NCBI RefSeq assembly: GCF_030684675.1
Contig: NZ_JAUXXZ010000061.1
Coordinates: 1-47,322, forward strand
Direction of reading: 5' to 3'
From: Daejeonella sp.
GTDB lineage: Bacteria > Bacteroidota > Bacteroidia > Sphingobacteriales > Sphingobacteriaceae
Length of the DNA: 47,322 bases
The notes under the pieces were generated by a model. That model saw only the letters and a list, made by a program, of their open reading frames with translations, was not told the DNA's origin and ran no database searches. The stretch's first letter is position 1, and each line of letters begins with the position of its first letter. The position numbers were made by a program, and so were the translations under genes. This document shows positions 17,422 to 26,003 of this stretch, one piece after another.

Positions 17422-18309
17422 ATGCTTGTTAGCCAAAATTTCATTTCCGGGAAACGCAAATACCTCTTCGCATTGATATTATTGTTTATCTCTGTGATAT
17501 GCGTGGCTTTCAGTATTGCGGCAGACGATGACTTTGATATTGCGAGGCGGGAAGTTTTACTCCGCAGGATCGGACATGAACTCCTCTTACAGTCGGGCGA
17601 CAGTACATCAAGGGTGCTGCCCGTAAATAAGATTGCAGCGGATGAATACCAGATCAGGTTTGAGAATAATCTTACTTTTCAACCAGACAGCCTGGTGAAT
17701 ACTACCCGGCGTTTGCTGGCCAAAGACCCGCTCGCAGGTGATTATGTTGTTAACGTTCTGAACTGCAGCAACGCCAGCGTAGCATTTGCATACGCTATAT
17801 CCAAAAATGAAAAAAATACGATTGTCGCATGTTCAGGAAGAGAACAACCCACAGCATGTTACATGATTAATATCAGGTTTGAACCGAAGGGTATACTAAT
17901 AGCAAAGAATGGATATCTTCTGGGCAGCCTGCCATTTTTAGCATTTGTTGGTTTTATTTTTTTGAGATCTGCTAAGCCCGGGAGAGGTCTAAAAGATGTT
18001 CAGTCTACCAGTATTTTCAGTTTGGGTCCGGTGCTGTTCGATTCGAAGAACCGTAATCTTCTGATAAATGGAAAAACAATAGACCTTACCGGAACGGAAA
18101 CCCGGGTATTGCTCATTTTCGCATTATCTCCAAACGAAACCATAGAGCGAAGCCGTCTGCAAAAAGAAATATGGGAAGATGAAGGTGTTATTGTGGGCCG
18201 TAGCCTGGATATGTTCATATCAAAACTCAGAAAAAAACTGGAGTTTGATCCGAATATTAAAATTATTGTTGTTCGTGGCAAAGGGTATAAGCTTGAAATT
18301 GGTTCTTAA
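17422..18309 (+). CDS. membrane-anchored winged-helix transcriptional regulator (OmpR/ToxR-type DNA-binding domain)
   Basis: The product has 295 residues. Hydrophobic segments at about 14-33 and 166-181 frame a middle domain of about 130 residues that should lie in the periplasm and contains cysteines at 114, 137 and 146. The cytoplasmic C-terminus (about 200-292) is a Trans_reg_C winged helix: LINGKTIDLTGTETRVLL, IERSRLQKEIW, VGRSLDMFISKLRKKL and IKIIVVRGKGYKLE. ToxR-like proteins have the DNA-binding domain first; here it is last. The gene is divergent from the Asp-box protein with 120 bp between start codons, so that gene and itself are likely targets. The signal sensed is unknown. Confidence 0.8.
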   Translation: MLVSQNFISGKRKYLFALILLFISVICVAFSIAADDDFDIARREVLLRRIGHELLLQSGDSTSRVLPVNKIAADEYQIRFENNLTFQPDSLVNTTRRLLAKDPLAGDYVVNVLNCSNASVAFAYAISKNEKNTIVACSGREQPTACYMINIRFEPKGILIAKNGYLLGSLPFLAFVGFIFLRSAKPGRGLKDVQSTSIFSLGPVLFDSKNRNLLINGKTIDLTGTETRVLLIFALSPNETIERSRLQKEIWEDEGVIVGRSLDMFISKLRKKLEFDPNIKIIVVRGKGYKLEIGS

Positions 18310-18384
18310 GAAGAATCTTCCCGCCACAACTAGATACAAAAATAGTTCAATGGTTTTAGAAGGTAGAGTCTTAAATTAATTAAA

Positions 18385-18447
18385 GGAGTCAGGAGAACCT
18401 TACCATTGGATAATCCATAGAGCCGCTTCGCTAAACTACGGACAGCT
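18385..18447. repeat. dispersed hairpin element, copy F (reversed)
   Basis: Read on the minus strand it gives CTGTCCGTAGTTTAGCGAAG, then CTCTATGGATTATCCAAT and GACTCC, the same order as copy D. It lies between the winged-helix regulator and yoeB. Confidence 0.6.
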
Positions 18448-18485
18448 GATTTTTATCTTCTAACGCCTTGTACCCGCTTATATTT

Positions 18486-18761
18486 CTATTTATCATGGTA
18501 ATGCCCGGCCGCAGTGATTACTATAACGGTCACAGTCTCATCCCTGATCTGGTAGACAAGACGATGCTTTTGGCTGATCCGTCTGGAAAATAAGCCAGCC
18601 AGATCGTATTTTTTCATTTCGGGTTTACTTGTTCCTGTTCTCGGATGTTTCATCAGCTCTGAGAGCAGTTTCTGCGCTTTCTTATAGGCTAACGGCTCAG
18701 AGCGTTTAAGCAATCTAAGGTCGTCAATTGCCTGTTCGGTAAATTCAAGCGTGTATTTCAA
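18486..18761 (-). CDS. YoeB/Txe-family ribosome-dependent mRNA interferase toxin
   Basis: The product has 91 residues, with the RelE-fold YoeB signatures: KPEMKKYDLAGLFSRRIS, where the Glu of KPE is the expected general base, followed by HRLVYQI and the C-terminal GHYHDK whose His-Tyr act in cleavage. YoeB cuts mRNA in the ribosomal A site. Its start overlaps the antitoxin stop by 4 bp, so the pair is translationally coupled. All residues expected for activity are present, so the toxin is probably functional. Confidence 0.88.
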   Translation of the reverse strand: MKYTLEFTEQAIDDLRLLKRSEPLAYKKAQKLLSELMKHPRTGTSKPEMKKYDLAGLFSRRISQKHRLVYQIRDETVTVIVITAAGHYHDK

Positions 18762-19012
18762 AGCGCATCAAGAAACTGCTCGAGGGCCGGTTTTCCGCTC
18801 ACCCGGGTTACTTTACCTTCTTCAGCCTGTTTCAGCGCTTTACGGATTTTTTCAACGAGCTGAGGACTAAAATACAAGTCATCCTTAAGTACCGGTGTTA
18901 TAGAATAAGCCTTATTCTTCCCTCTCTGTATGATGATCTGTTCACCATTGTCGGCCAGGTCCATATATTCCGCCTGCTTTTCCCTAAACTCTCTACTGCT
19001 TATAATTACCAT
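18758..19012 (-). CDS. Phd/YefM-family antitoxin
   Basis: The product has 84 residues. The N-terminal DNA-binding part (MVIISSREFREKQAEYMDLA, then GEQIIIQRGKNKAYSI) is typical of Phd/YefM. The C-terminal half, with a lysine-rich helix and ALEQFLDAL, is the flexible toxin-binding arm. It comes first in the operon, which is the usual order. A palindrome and a Bacteroidota-type promoter lie right upstream (19025-19071), so autorepression is expected. Confidence 0.85.
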   Translation of the reverse strand: MVIISSREFREKQAEYMDLADNGEQIIIQRGKNKAYSITPVLKDDLYFSPQLVEKIRKALKQAEEGKVTRVSGKPALEQFLDAL

Positions 19013-19024
19013 GATTTGAACTTA

Positions 19025-19071
19025 TGTACCAATCTGGTACAAAGATAATGCTATTTTCTTCTTATTTCAAA
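19025..19071 (-). promoter_or_regulatory. yefM-yoeB promoter with overlapping operator
   Basis: Read on the minus strand: TTTG (19068-19071), a 20-bp spacer, then TATCTTTG (19040-19047), an excellent match to the Bacteroidota -33/-7 consensus. TGTACC (19025-19030) and GGTACA (19036-19041) form a palindrome that overlaps the -7 box by two bases. YefM operators are known to have TGTACA-like cores, so this should be the autorepression site. Confidence 0.75.
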
Positions 19072-19159
19072 AAAAGATCAAGGAAGGAGTTTCAAATTGG
19101 ACTGCTCTATACGAAAAGCGCAAGGCTATCCACAGCTTCCTTGGGCCTTGCGTGATTTG

Positions 19160-19202
19160 TACCCAGTGCCGGCTCCGATAGCCATAGGGACGAACCGGCA
19201 CT
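19160..19202 (-). repeat. partial, altered copy of the tRNA-Leu 3' end
   Basis: GTACCCAGTGCCGG and GAACCGGCACTT match the 3' part of the adjacent tRNA-Leu, but the T-loop is replaced by a 19-bp insert (CTCCGATAGCCATAGGGAC). The stem change GCGCCGG to GTGCCGG keeps pairing with the copy's own CCGGCAC. Just before it a hairpin GCGCAAGGC / GCCTTGCG occurs at about 19119-19153. It may be a remnant of recombination at the tRNA gene. Confidence 0.5.
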
Positions 19203-19211
19203 TCCAAAAAC

Positions 19212-19240
19212 AAAAAAGCTCCCAAAAAAATGAGAGCTTT
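19212..19240 (-). terminator. terminator of the tRNA-Leu gene
   Basis: On the minus strand AAAGCTC, a loop with TTTTTTT, and GAGCTTT are followed by TTTG. It begins five bases after the tRNA 3' end. Confidence 0.8.
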
Positions 19241-19245
19241 GATTG

Positions 19246-19325
19246 TACCCAGCGCCGGAATCGAACCGGCACAGTTTCCTATCGGTGTTTGAGACCGACG
19301 CGTCTACCAGTTCCGCCAGCTGGGC
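19246..19325 (-). tRNA. tRNA-Leu (anticodon CAA)
   Basis: On the minus strand the molecule folds as acceptor GCCCAGC / GCTGGGT, D-stem GCG/CGC with GGTAGA in the loop, anticodon stem TCGGT / ACCGA with loop CTCAAAC (anticodon CAA, reading UUG), a variable arm, and T-stem GCCGG / CCGGC with loop TTCGATT. The 3' CCA is not encoded. It lies 79 bp downstream of hscB on the same strand. Confidence 0.92.
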
Positions 19326-19404
19326 ATTTTGTATTACGTTTAACAAAAATTCGCTCTACGTTGCGGGATGCAAACATAAATAAAATTTTAATAATTTACA
19401 GGAT

Positions 19405-19932
19405 TCAGACTCTGAATTTGTTCAGACTTTCCCTAATGCGCAAGAGGTATTTCTGTCGATACCAGATATCCTTGATCCTCAGCAGGATACTTTCAGCATC
19501 CTTCCCTGCTTTGGCATCGAACTCATCCGTAGCAGATTTCAACTCATCAAACAAAGCCATTTCCATCACATCAATCTGCCCGCTCAGCTCTGCCAGTTTC
19601 AGTTCATCATGATCGAATTCCATTTCCATCAAAGTCTCGTTCACATCCATCATATCCATTAAGAAATCCTGTGGTAAAACATACTTATCACCATCAGCAA
19701 GCATCTTATTCAAGGAGAGAACATACTCAATGCGCTTCAGGGGATCTGATAAAACCTGATAAGCCTTATTATTCAGAGTAGACAGCTCCAGAATCTCAGC
19801 CTGCTTTTCATCACTTTCATTCACATAAAAGTCGGGATGATAGCGCTTACTCAACTCATAGAATTTCTTCTTGACTAATGTGTTGTCAATCTGAAAACTA
19901 AGGGGGAGATCGTATAACTCGAAATAATTCAC
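19405..19932 (-). CDS. hscB: Fe-S protein assembly co-chaperone HscB (J-domain protein)
   Basis: The product has 175 residues. The N-terminal J domain has the HPD motif at 32-34 within SKRYHPDFY, and the C-terminal helical bundle (about 90-175) begins LPQDFLMDMMDVNETLMEME, the region that binds the scaffold IscU in HscB proteins. HscB delivers IscU to the Hsp70 HscA and stimulates its ATPase. Length and domain order match HscB rather than a generic DnaJ-like protein. No hscA or iscU is in the window. Confidence 0.85.
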   Translation of the reverse strand: MNYFELYDLPLSFQIDNTLVKKKFYELSKRYHPDFYVNESDEKQAEILELSTLNNKAYQVLSDPLKRIEYVLSLNKMLADGDKYVLPQDFLMDMMDVNETLMEMEFDHDELKLAELSGQIDVMEMALFDELKSATDEFDAKAGKDAESILLRIKDIWYRQKYLLRIRESLNKFRV

Positions 19933-19937
19933 GAATA

Positions 19938-19985
19938 GGATTTTAGGATTAATGGATTTTAGGATTAATGGATTTCAGGATTGGG
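19938..19985. repeat. 16-bp tandem repeat, three units
   Basis: The unit GGATTTTAGGATTAAT occurs at 19938-19953 and 19954-19969, followed by a diverged third unit GGATTTCAGGATTGGG. It lies just upstream of hscB. Further right (about 20003-20075) are short palindromic scraps such as GACTATCGGG, but no gene. Confidence 0.75.
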
Positions 19986-20134
19986 TGCAGTGCTCAACCT
20001 GACGACTATCGGGTCTCGACATTAAATTCTTCATTAAGATTTGCTAAGTTCCCTCCTGCGTCGGGATGACATCCATATTCATTTAAAAAAAATAGTAATA
20101 GTTAATAAGCAATTCAATTCTCAACTCTCAACTC

Positions 20135-21463
20135 TCAGTTAATAATGTGTTTAACTATATCGTTCCCGAAAACAAACACCATCAACGTAATTAATATCAC
20201 GAAGCCTACCATTTGAGCACGTTCCATAAATTTATCGCCAAGTGGTTTACCTTTCACCATTTCTATCAGCAGGAAAATTGCATGACCACCGTCCAGTGCA
20301 GGTATAGGCAATAAGTTCATTAATGCCAATGCCATCGATAATAATCCTACAAGACTCCAGAATTTCACCCAGTCCACAGTTCCCCCAAACATGGTCGCAA
20401 TACCAATGGGTCCGGTGAAGGCTTTGTTCGCTTTCACTTGTCCGGAGGCGACTTTACCAAGCCCCTTGGCATTATCCATGAAAGAACCCCATGCTTTGGC
20501 AGCTCCTACAGGCAATGCTGCCAGGAAACCATAGTTTACACTCTCCAGCGGAATATTGTGATATTGTGATATATAAATACCTATCGTACCATCTTCAGAA
20601 ACCTGAGTTGGAATTTCGATGGCTTGCTGATCGCGAATAACCGAAATTGAAACTGTTTTATTTTTAACCGATTGTACCTCAGTTTTAAATTCATCGTAGA
20701 AGGTTACCGGCTTTGCATTGACTGCTAAAATACTATCGCCAACCTTCAGACCTGCTTTCTCGGCATTCCCTCCAGCAGCGATCTGTACCACGCCCGACAT
20801 CCTGACCCTTGGCTCAACAAACTGCCCGATTCCCAGATCTGAAACCATTTCGAGCACATCTCCCGGTACCTGCACAGGAATAGTTTGACCATTTCTCTGC
20901 ACAGTGAGTTCAGTATTACCTAACAATACCTTAGAACTGGTTAATTCTTCAAAGCGTTTAACGGGAGTACCATTCACTGCTGTAATGCGATCACCTGCCT
21001 GCAGGCCAATCTCCCGCCCTATAATCCCGGGCGCAATGCCATCAGGTAGTTTATCATTCGGAATAAAAGTCTCTCCATTCTTCAGCGTAAGCATCCAGAA
21101 AATGAAGATACCCAGTACAATATTCACGGTAACTCCACCCAACATGACAATAAGTCGTTGCCAGGCCGGTTTAGAGCGGAATTCCCAGGGTTGTGGCGGA
21201 CCGGCAAGCTGATCGGTATCCATCGACTCATCGATCATTCCTGAAATCTTTACATAACCACCCAATGGCAGCCATCCTATACCGTATTCACACCCTTTAT
21301 AGTTAAAGCTGAACAATTTGAAGCCCCAGGCATCAAAGAACAGATAAAATTTCTCTACCCTGATTCCGAATGCCCTTGCAGCAAAAAAGTGTCCTGCTTC
21401 GTGTAATATGATTAAAATTGATAATCCCAATAACAGTTGACCTGTCATTACTAATCCATCCAT
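20135..21463 (-). CDS. rseP: RIP metalloprotease RseP (site-2 protease family)
   Basis: The product has 442 residues. The zinc motif HEAGH is at 21-25 in the first membrane helix, and the second metal-ligand motif NLLPIPALDGGH lies near the C-terminus. Between them are a conserved GYVKISGM segment and two PDZ domains (approximately 135-205 and 215-290; the second has AEKAGLKVGDSILAVNAKPV). S2P enzymes cleave transmembrane segments of anti-sigma factors and remnant signal peptides. It is followed on the same strand by hscB about 200 bp away and preceded by dxr, a common Bacteroidota arrangement. Confidence 0.93.
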   Translation of the reverse strand: MDGLVMTGQLLLGLSILIILHEAGHFFAARAFGIRVEKFYLFFDAWGFKLFSFNYKGCEYGIGWLPLGGYVKISGMIDESMDTDQLAGPPQPWEFRSKPAWQRLIVMLGGVTVNIVLGIFIFWMLTLKNGETFIPNDKLPDGIAPGIIGREIGLQAGDRITAVNGTPVKRFEELTSSKVLLGNTELTVQRNGQTIPVQVPGDVLEMVSDLGIGQFVEPRVRMSGVVQIAAGGNAEKAGLKVGDSILAVNAKPVTFYDEFKTEVQSVKNKTVSISVIRDQQAIEIPTQVSEDGTIGIYISQYHNIPLESVNYGFLAALPVGAAKAWGSFMDNAKGLGKVASGQVKANKAFTGPIGIATMFGGTVDWVKFWSLVGLLSMALALMNLLPIPALDGGHAIFLLIEMVKGKPLGDKFMERAQMVGFVILITLMVFVFGNDIVKHIIN

Positions 21464-21491
21464 GCCTTTTCTCTTATTTTATATTTAAACT

Positions 21492-22685
21492 CTATGATTT
21501 ACTATTTGTTACTAATTCCTGTGCTAAAATCCGTGTAATCCTGTCTGATTCGATATAATCGTCAAGTGAGGGATCTGTTATAAACGTAATTTCAGACATA
21601 CATTGTTCGATGATATCGCTCATCTTCAAAAATCCAATTCTATCTTTCAAAAATTCTGCCACAACTACTTCATTGGCTGCATTGATCACACATGGCATAT
21701 TACCACCAGAATTTAAAGCATCAAATGCAAGAGCAAGGTTCCTGAACGTCGTTTTGTCAGCCTGTTCAAAGCTCAAATTCGGGAAATCAGTGAAATTGAA
21801 TCTCGGGAACGTATTTTCTATCCTTTCGGGATAGGCCATTGCATATTGAATAGGCAATTTCATATCGGGCAAACCCATTTGGGCTTTCATTGAACCATCC
21901 CTGAACTGAACCAGGGAATGAACTATTGACTGCGGATGAACAATGACGTCAATTTGTGAAACATCCAGATCAAAAAGCCATTTTGCTTCAATCACTTCCA
22001 AACCCTTGTTCATTAAGCTTGCCGAATCAATCGTGATCTTCTCACCCATTACCCAGTTGGGATGCTTAAGAGCCTCTTTACGTGTAATGCTTGCCAGATA
22101 ACTCTTGTCCTTCCCTCTGAATGGACCACCGGAAGCTGTCAGGTAAATTTTCTCAATCGGATTTTGTTCTTCTCCTGCCAGGCATTGAAAGATAGCCGAA
22201 TGTTCGGAGTCAACCGGCAATATTTTAACCCCATGCTCTTTTGCCAGACTGGTAACCAGATCCCCTGCTACCACAAGCGTTTCTTTATTTGCAAGAGCGA
22301 TGTCCTTACCTGCTCTGATTGCAGCCAGAGTTGGGATCAGACCTGCAAACCCAACCATAGCGGTTAGCACCAGAGAAATTTCTGGTAGTTCCAAAGTCGC
22401 GCAGAGCTCATCTTGCCCGCATAAAACCTTGATTTTCGTATTTCTTAATGCCCTTTTTACTTCATCCAGTTTTGATTGTTCAGTAATAACAACATATTCC
22501 GGATTGAATTCCAGAGCCTGCTTTATTAAAAGTCCGGCATTGCTGTTTGCCGTCAACACAAAGGCACGGAAACGATCCGGATTTTGCCGGATAACTTCAA
22601 GCGCCTGAGTACCAATACTACCTGTTGAACCCAGAATAGCGATATTCTTTAAAGCAAAACCATTATTAAAACTTTTTCCCATCAA
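21492..22685 (-). CDS. dxr: 1-deoxy-D-xylulose 5-phosphate reductoisomerase
   Basis: The product has 397 residues. NADPH-binding GSTGSIGTQALEVI is near the N-terminus and ANKETLVVAG follows. The metal and substrate residues are in PVDSEHSAIFQCL and in ITIDSASLMNKGLEVIEA; the flexible loop reads LTASGGPFRG and HPNWVMGEK. VHPQSIVHSLVQF and the GLPDMKLPIQYA block complete the family pattern. It catalyses the second step of the MEP isoprenoid pathway, converting DXP to MEP. It lies 28 bp upstream of rseP, so the two are probably co-transcribed. Confidence 0.96.
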   Translation of the reverse strand: MMGKSFNNGFALKNIAILGSTGSIGTQALEVIRQNPDRFRAFVLTANSNAGLLIKQALEFNPEYVVITEQSKLDEVKRALRNTKIKVLCGQDELCATLELPEISLVLTAMVGFAGLIPTLAAIRAGKDIALANKETLVVAGDLVTSLAKEHGVKILPVDSEHSAIFQCLAGEEQNPIEKIYLTASGGPFRGKDKSYLASITRKEALKHPNWVMGEKITIDSASLMNKGLEVIEAKWLFDLDVSQIDVIVHPQSIVHSLVQFRDGSMKAQMGLPDMKLPIQYAMAYPERIENTFPRFNFTDFPNLSFEQADKTTFRNLALAFDALNSGGNMPCVINAANEVVVAEFLKDRIGFLKMSDIIEQCMSEITFITDPSLDDYIESDRITRILAQELVTNSKS

Positions 22686-22753
22686 ACCGAACCCGATTTA
22701 TTAATTCAAAACTGAAATTGCCTAAACTTATTAATTTTTTTGAGATTCCTGAT

Positions 22754-24256
22754 CTATCTGCGTATCCATTCATTCAATTCATTTGCAATATGCCTGTCAT
22801 TTGACAAACGCGGCACTTTATTCTGCCCGCCAAGCTTACCCTTAGATTTCATATAGTTCCTAAAGGCATCTTTTTCAAGCTTATGCATAACCAGTGGACG
22901 CAACACTTTTCCTTCTACCAAATCAAAATAATACGAATTTTTCTTCTGTAAGGCGAGGTCTACTTTGAGGCTGAAACTATGTATATCTTCAGGAGCTTTT
23001 GCAAACTCAACATACCATTCGTGGTAAGGTAAAGAGCCATCTTCAGGACTAACTTGCGGGGCGACCGTAAATTCAGTGATTTCAAGCCCCTCCTCACCTG
23101 CTACCGATAAAATTGCATGTTCTACCTCTTCGCAAATTACGTGTTCGCCAAAAGCTGAAATAAAATGCTTGATTCTACCACTGACCAGAATCCGATATGG
23201 GTTTTTGAAAACAAACTTAACGGTATCTCCAATGCTATAGCCCCAGAGTCCTGCATTGGTATTTAAAATAATTGCATAATTTTTGTCCAGTTCCACATCC
23301 TCAAGGGATATCCGGCATGGGTTTTCATTATAGTATTCATCAGATGGGATGAATTCATAAAAAATACCTGAGTCTACTAATAAAAGTAAGCCTTTTTCCT
23401 GTTGTGAATCCTGAAATGCAATGAAGCCCTCTGATGCCGGATAGGTCTCAATTGAATCGACCCTCCGCCCGATACTTTCTTCCAGGCGGGCACGGTAAGG
23501 TTCAAAATTCACTCCTCCATAAACAAAAAGTGAGAAATTCTTGAAAATATCACCTATTTTCCTTCCATCTGTACGGGCTCTAAGCCGGTCGAAATACATC
23601 TGAACCCAGGGTGGAATTCCGGAGATCAAACGCATATCCTCAGAAAGGGTTTCATCTACAATTGCATCAACCTTTTCTTCCCAATCTTCGATACAATTGG
23701 TTTTGTATGATGGCAAACGGTTCTTTTGAAGGTAAGCAGGAACATGGTTAGCCACGATACCCGACAAGCGTCCGAAATTAATCCCGTTCTTTCGTTCAAG
23801 AACCGGACTCCCCTGTAAAAAAATTATTTTGCCATCGATAAACTCAGATTTTCCGGTTTCATGGATATAAGAGAACAATGCGTTGCGAGCCCCATTCAGG
23901 TGTTCGGGCATTGATTCTTTAGAGATCGGGATATACTTAACCCCGGAAGTTGTACCTGATGTTTTAGCAAGATAAATCGGCTTTCCCGGCCACATCACAT
24001 CCGATTCCCCCTGAACAACCCTGTCAATGTAAGACTTCAGATCTTCGTAATCAGCAACGGGAACACGCTTTTTAAAATCATCGTATGTTTTAATTGAAAC
24101 AAAATCATGGTCCTTACCAAAGGCAGTTGCACTGGCTCTTCTGATGAGGCGCTCAAATGTACGCTCCTGTGCAGCAATGGGATTATTCTTCCATTTATTG
24201 ATCTGCCTTACGGCAAATGCTGCAAGAGGCTTAGCCAACCAGGATTTAATTCCCAT
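22754..24256 (-). CDS. GH3 auxin-responsive promoter family protein (acyl-adenylate-forming)
   Basis: I choose the ATG at 24256 (MGIKSWLAKPL); an earlier in-frame start at 24274 would only lengthen the overlap with the upstream gene. The product has 500 residues. AMP-binding motifs are YLAKTSGTTSGVKYIP (ATP-binding loop), VYGGVNFEPYR, YPASEGFIAFQ and VSGRIKHFISAFGEHV near the hinge. Plant GH3 proteins conjugate amino acids to acyl acids; the bacterial substrates are not known. It overlaps the upstream membrane-protein gene by 11 bp. Absence of a signal peptide implies a cytoplasmic role. Confidence 0.88.
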   Translation of the reverse strand: MGIKSWLAKPLAAFAVRQINKWKNNPIAAQERTFERLIRRASATAFGKDHDFVSIKTYDDFKKRVPVADYEDLKSYIDRVVQGESDVMWPGKPIYLAKTSGTTSGVKYIPISKESMPEHLNGARNALFSYIHETGKSEFIDGKIIFLQGSPVLERKNGINFGRLSGIVANHVPAYLQKNRLPSYKTNCIEDWEEKVDAIVDETLSEDMRLISGIPPWVQMYFDRLRARTDGRKIGDIFKNFSLFVYGGVNFEPYRARLEESIGRRVDSIETYPASEGFIAFQDSQQEKGLLLLVDSGIFYEFIPSDEYYNENPCRISLEDVELDKNYAIILNTNAGLWGYSIGDTVKFVFKNPYRILVSGRIKHFISAFGEHVICEEVEHAILSVAGEEGLEITEFTVAPQVSPEDGSLPYHEWYVEFAKAPEDIHSFSLKVDLALQKKNSYYFDLVEGKVLRPLVMHKLEKDAFRNYMKSKGKLGGQNKVPRLSNDRHIANELNEWIRR

Positions 24257-25004
24257 ACTTATCCTCCGTATCATCCAGCAGAATCTCTTCTTCTTCGGTA
24301 TAGGTGTTTACCAAGTGGCGATAGGCAATAATCAGAATTAAGCTGGAAAATGGAACAGTAAATAACAATCCTATAAATAATGCCATTGCCCCAAGGACGT
24401 TTAAACCAAGCATAACCAGGAAAAGAAGCGTTATAAACCAAAAATGCCCTTTGGTAATTGCCCAGCTCTGACTGATTGATTCTGAAGCACCCGATTCCTG
24501 GTCAACGATAAAGCAAACCACAAAACATAGTCTGATTGTCAGAAATACCAGCGGAATAGCAATAAGTGCAAAAACAGGCAATAGATCCCAGCTAAACGGG
24601 TTACTGGTATCAATATCCTGCTTATTATAGAAGTAAACCGAGCTTATTACAGCGATGATAAACACCAGTACCAAACCGATTATGAGCTTGACAATCAGAA
24701 AATTTATAGCTTTTACCAGATTGGGAATAAAATCAGGGAATTCAGGATCAGTATCCTCATCAATAAGTTTAAAGAATACCTGATAAAAAGCTACGGTAAA
24801 AAAGGCATCGAACAGACTCAGAATAATATTCTGAATCAATACACCTGCCCCGCTGGCACCTCCAAACACACTTGTAAGTATAGTGGTAATGATCAGAATA
24901 AAAGCAAACTGTACAGCAGTGAAGCCAAGCAAAACCCAGATATTTCTTTTGGCCAGTTCCCAGGCATCTGCCAATATCTCATTCACCGACAATGATTTGT
25001 CCAT
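24246..25004 (-). CDS. polytopic membrane protein of unknown function
   Basis: I cannot name the family with certainty; the pattern of long hydrophobic helices and a central NPFSWDLLPVFALIAIP segment resembles DUF975/GlpF-like or glycerophosphodiester-phosphodiesterase membrane domains. The 252 residues begin with a short polar N-terminus (SVNEILADAWELAKRNIWVL) and contain about six membrane segments, with an acidic C-terminal tail (EEEEILLDDTEDKYGN). It is 3 bp downstream of a glycosyltransferase gene and overlaps the GH3 gene, so it belongs to the same operon. Confidence 0.65.
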   Translation of the reverse strand: MDKSLSVNEILADAWELAKRNIWVLLGFTAVQFAFILIITTILTSVFGGASGAGVLIQNIILSLFDAFFTVAFYQVFFKLIDEDTDPEFPDFIPNLVKAINFLIVKLIIGLVLVFIIAVISSVYFYNKQDIDTSNPFSWDLLPVFALIAIPLVFLTIRLCFVVCFIVDQESGASESISQSWAITKGHFWFITLLFLVMLGLNVLGAMALFIGLLFTVPFSSLILIIAYRHLVNTYTEEEEILLDDTEDKYGN

Positions 25005-25007
25005 ATA

Positions 25008-25976
25008 TTATTGTTTTCTTAAAATAATTCTCTTCCAAAAATCCTGCATAAACCCGAGTCCATACGCTGTTAACTGCACAAATGAAGCAGCAATACTCAA
25101 AAATGCAACTTTTGATGATTTGTTTACCTTCCAGGAATGGAAAAATATCAACAAAATATAAACAGCCAGCAAGGTATTACATAATTCAGCTAATGCGCTG
25201 CCAAAAAGGTTTAAAAATAAACTCAGCAACAAAAATATAGTAAAAAAAGCTGGAAAAAAATGGACCATCTTCAATTCTGAAGGAAAGTGTTTATAAATGT
25301 TAATCCTGGCTCTGCCAAAGAAATGCAATTGTTTATAAAATTGAAAAAGATCAGTACGTCGTTTATGATAAACCACTGCTTCAGGAATCAGTCCGATCTT
25401 AAAGCCTAAAGAATGAATACGGATACTGAACTCAATATCCTCACCCAAACGGGTCAGAATAAACCCTCCTGTCTTTTCCCATACTTCACGTGAGATACCC
25501 ATATTGAAGCTTCTCGGATGAAAAGTCCCGATATGCTTTTTGTTACCTCTGATACCACCGGTAGTGAATGGTGAAGTCATAGAATAACTGATGGCCTTTT
25601 GAACAGGGGTAAACGATGGGTGTGCACCATCCGGACCGCCATAAGCATCCAGCTGATGCTCCAGCAGGTAATTTTTAACCGTTTCAAGGTAATTTGCTGG
25701 TATCAGGCAATCTGAGTCAAATACTACAAAGTAATCTCCCTTTGCACGTTCAAAGCCGTAATTACGGGCAAAGCCCTGCCCGGCATTTTCTTTAAAATAA
25801 TAGCTGATGTCCAGCCGATCCGTGTATGAGTTAACTATTTCCTTTGCGTCAATTTTCGATCCGTCTTCAATAATCAGAACCTCAAACTGAAGGTAGCTTT
25901 GCTTTATTAATGTATGCAGCAATTCATCAATCTCCTGAGGCCGGTTATAAAGTGGAATGATGATTGAAAAAAACAT
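25008..25976 (-). CDS. family 2 glycosyltransferase with C-terminal membrane segments
   Basis: The product has 322 residues. The N-terminal GT-A domain has FFSIIIPLYNRPQEIDEL, the nucleotide-binding strand VLIIEDGS and the metal-binding motif VFDSDC. GGFILTRLGEDIEFSIRIH contains the ED acceptor-side motif. A basic linker and two hydrophobic segments (about 240-310) anchor it to the inner membrane. It should transfer a sugar to an envelope glycan or lipid acceptor. It lies 27 bp after the second glycosyltransferase gene. Confidence 0.85.
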   Translation of the reverse strand: MFFSIIIPLYNRPQEIDELLHTLIKQSYLQFEVLIIEDGSKIDAKEIVNSYTDRLDISYYFKENAGQGFARNYGFERAKGDYFVVFDSDCLIPANYLETVKNYLLEHQLDAYGGPDGAHPSFTPVQKAISYSMTSPFTTGGIRGNKKHIGTFHPRSFNMGISREVWEKTGGFILTRLGEDIEFSIRIHSLGFKIGLIPEAVVYHKRRTDLFQFYKQLHFFGRARINIYKHFPSELKMVHFFPAFFTIFLLLSLFLNLFGSALAELCNTLLAVYILLIFFHSWKVNKSSKVAFLSIAASFVQLTAYGLGFMQDFWKRIILRKQ

Positions 25977-26003
25977 TTTGATTAGAGTCTAGAGGATAAA
26001 TAA

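Noticed and set aside
16165-17436. longer start of the Asp-box gene at 17436
   Set aside because: It would overlap the divergent regulator and place 45 residues before an evident signal segment.
19107-19346. 79-codon frame containing AELVDA
   Set aside because: It is the translated tRNA-Leu gene; AELVDA is the usual tRNA artefact.
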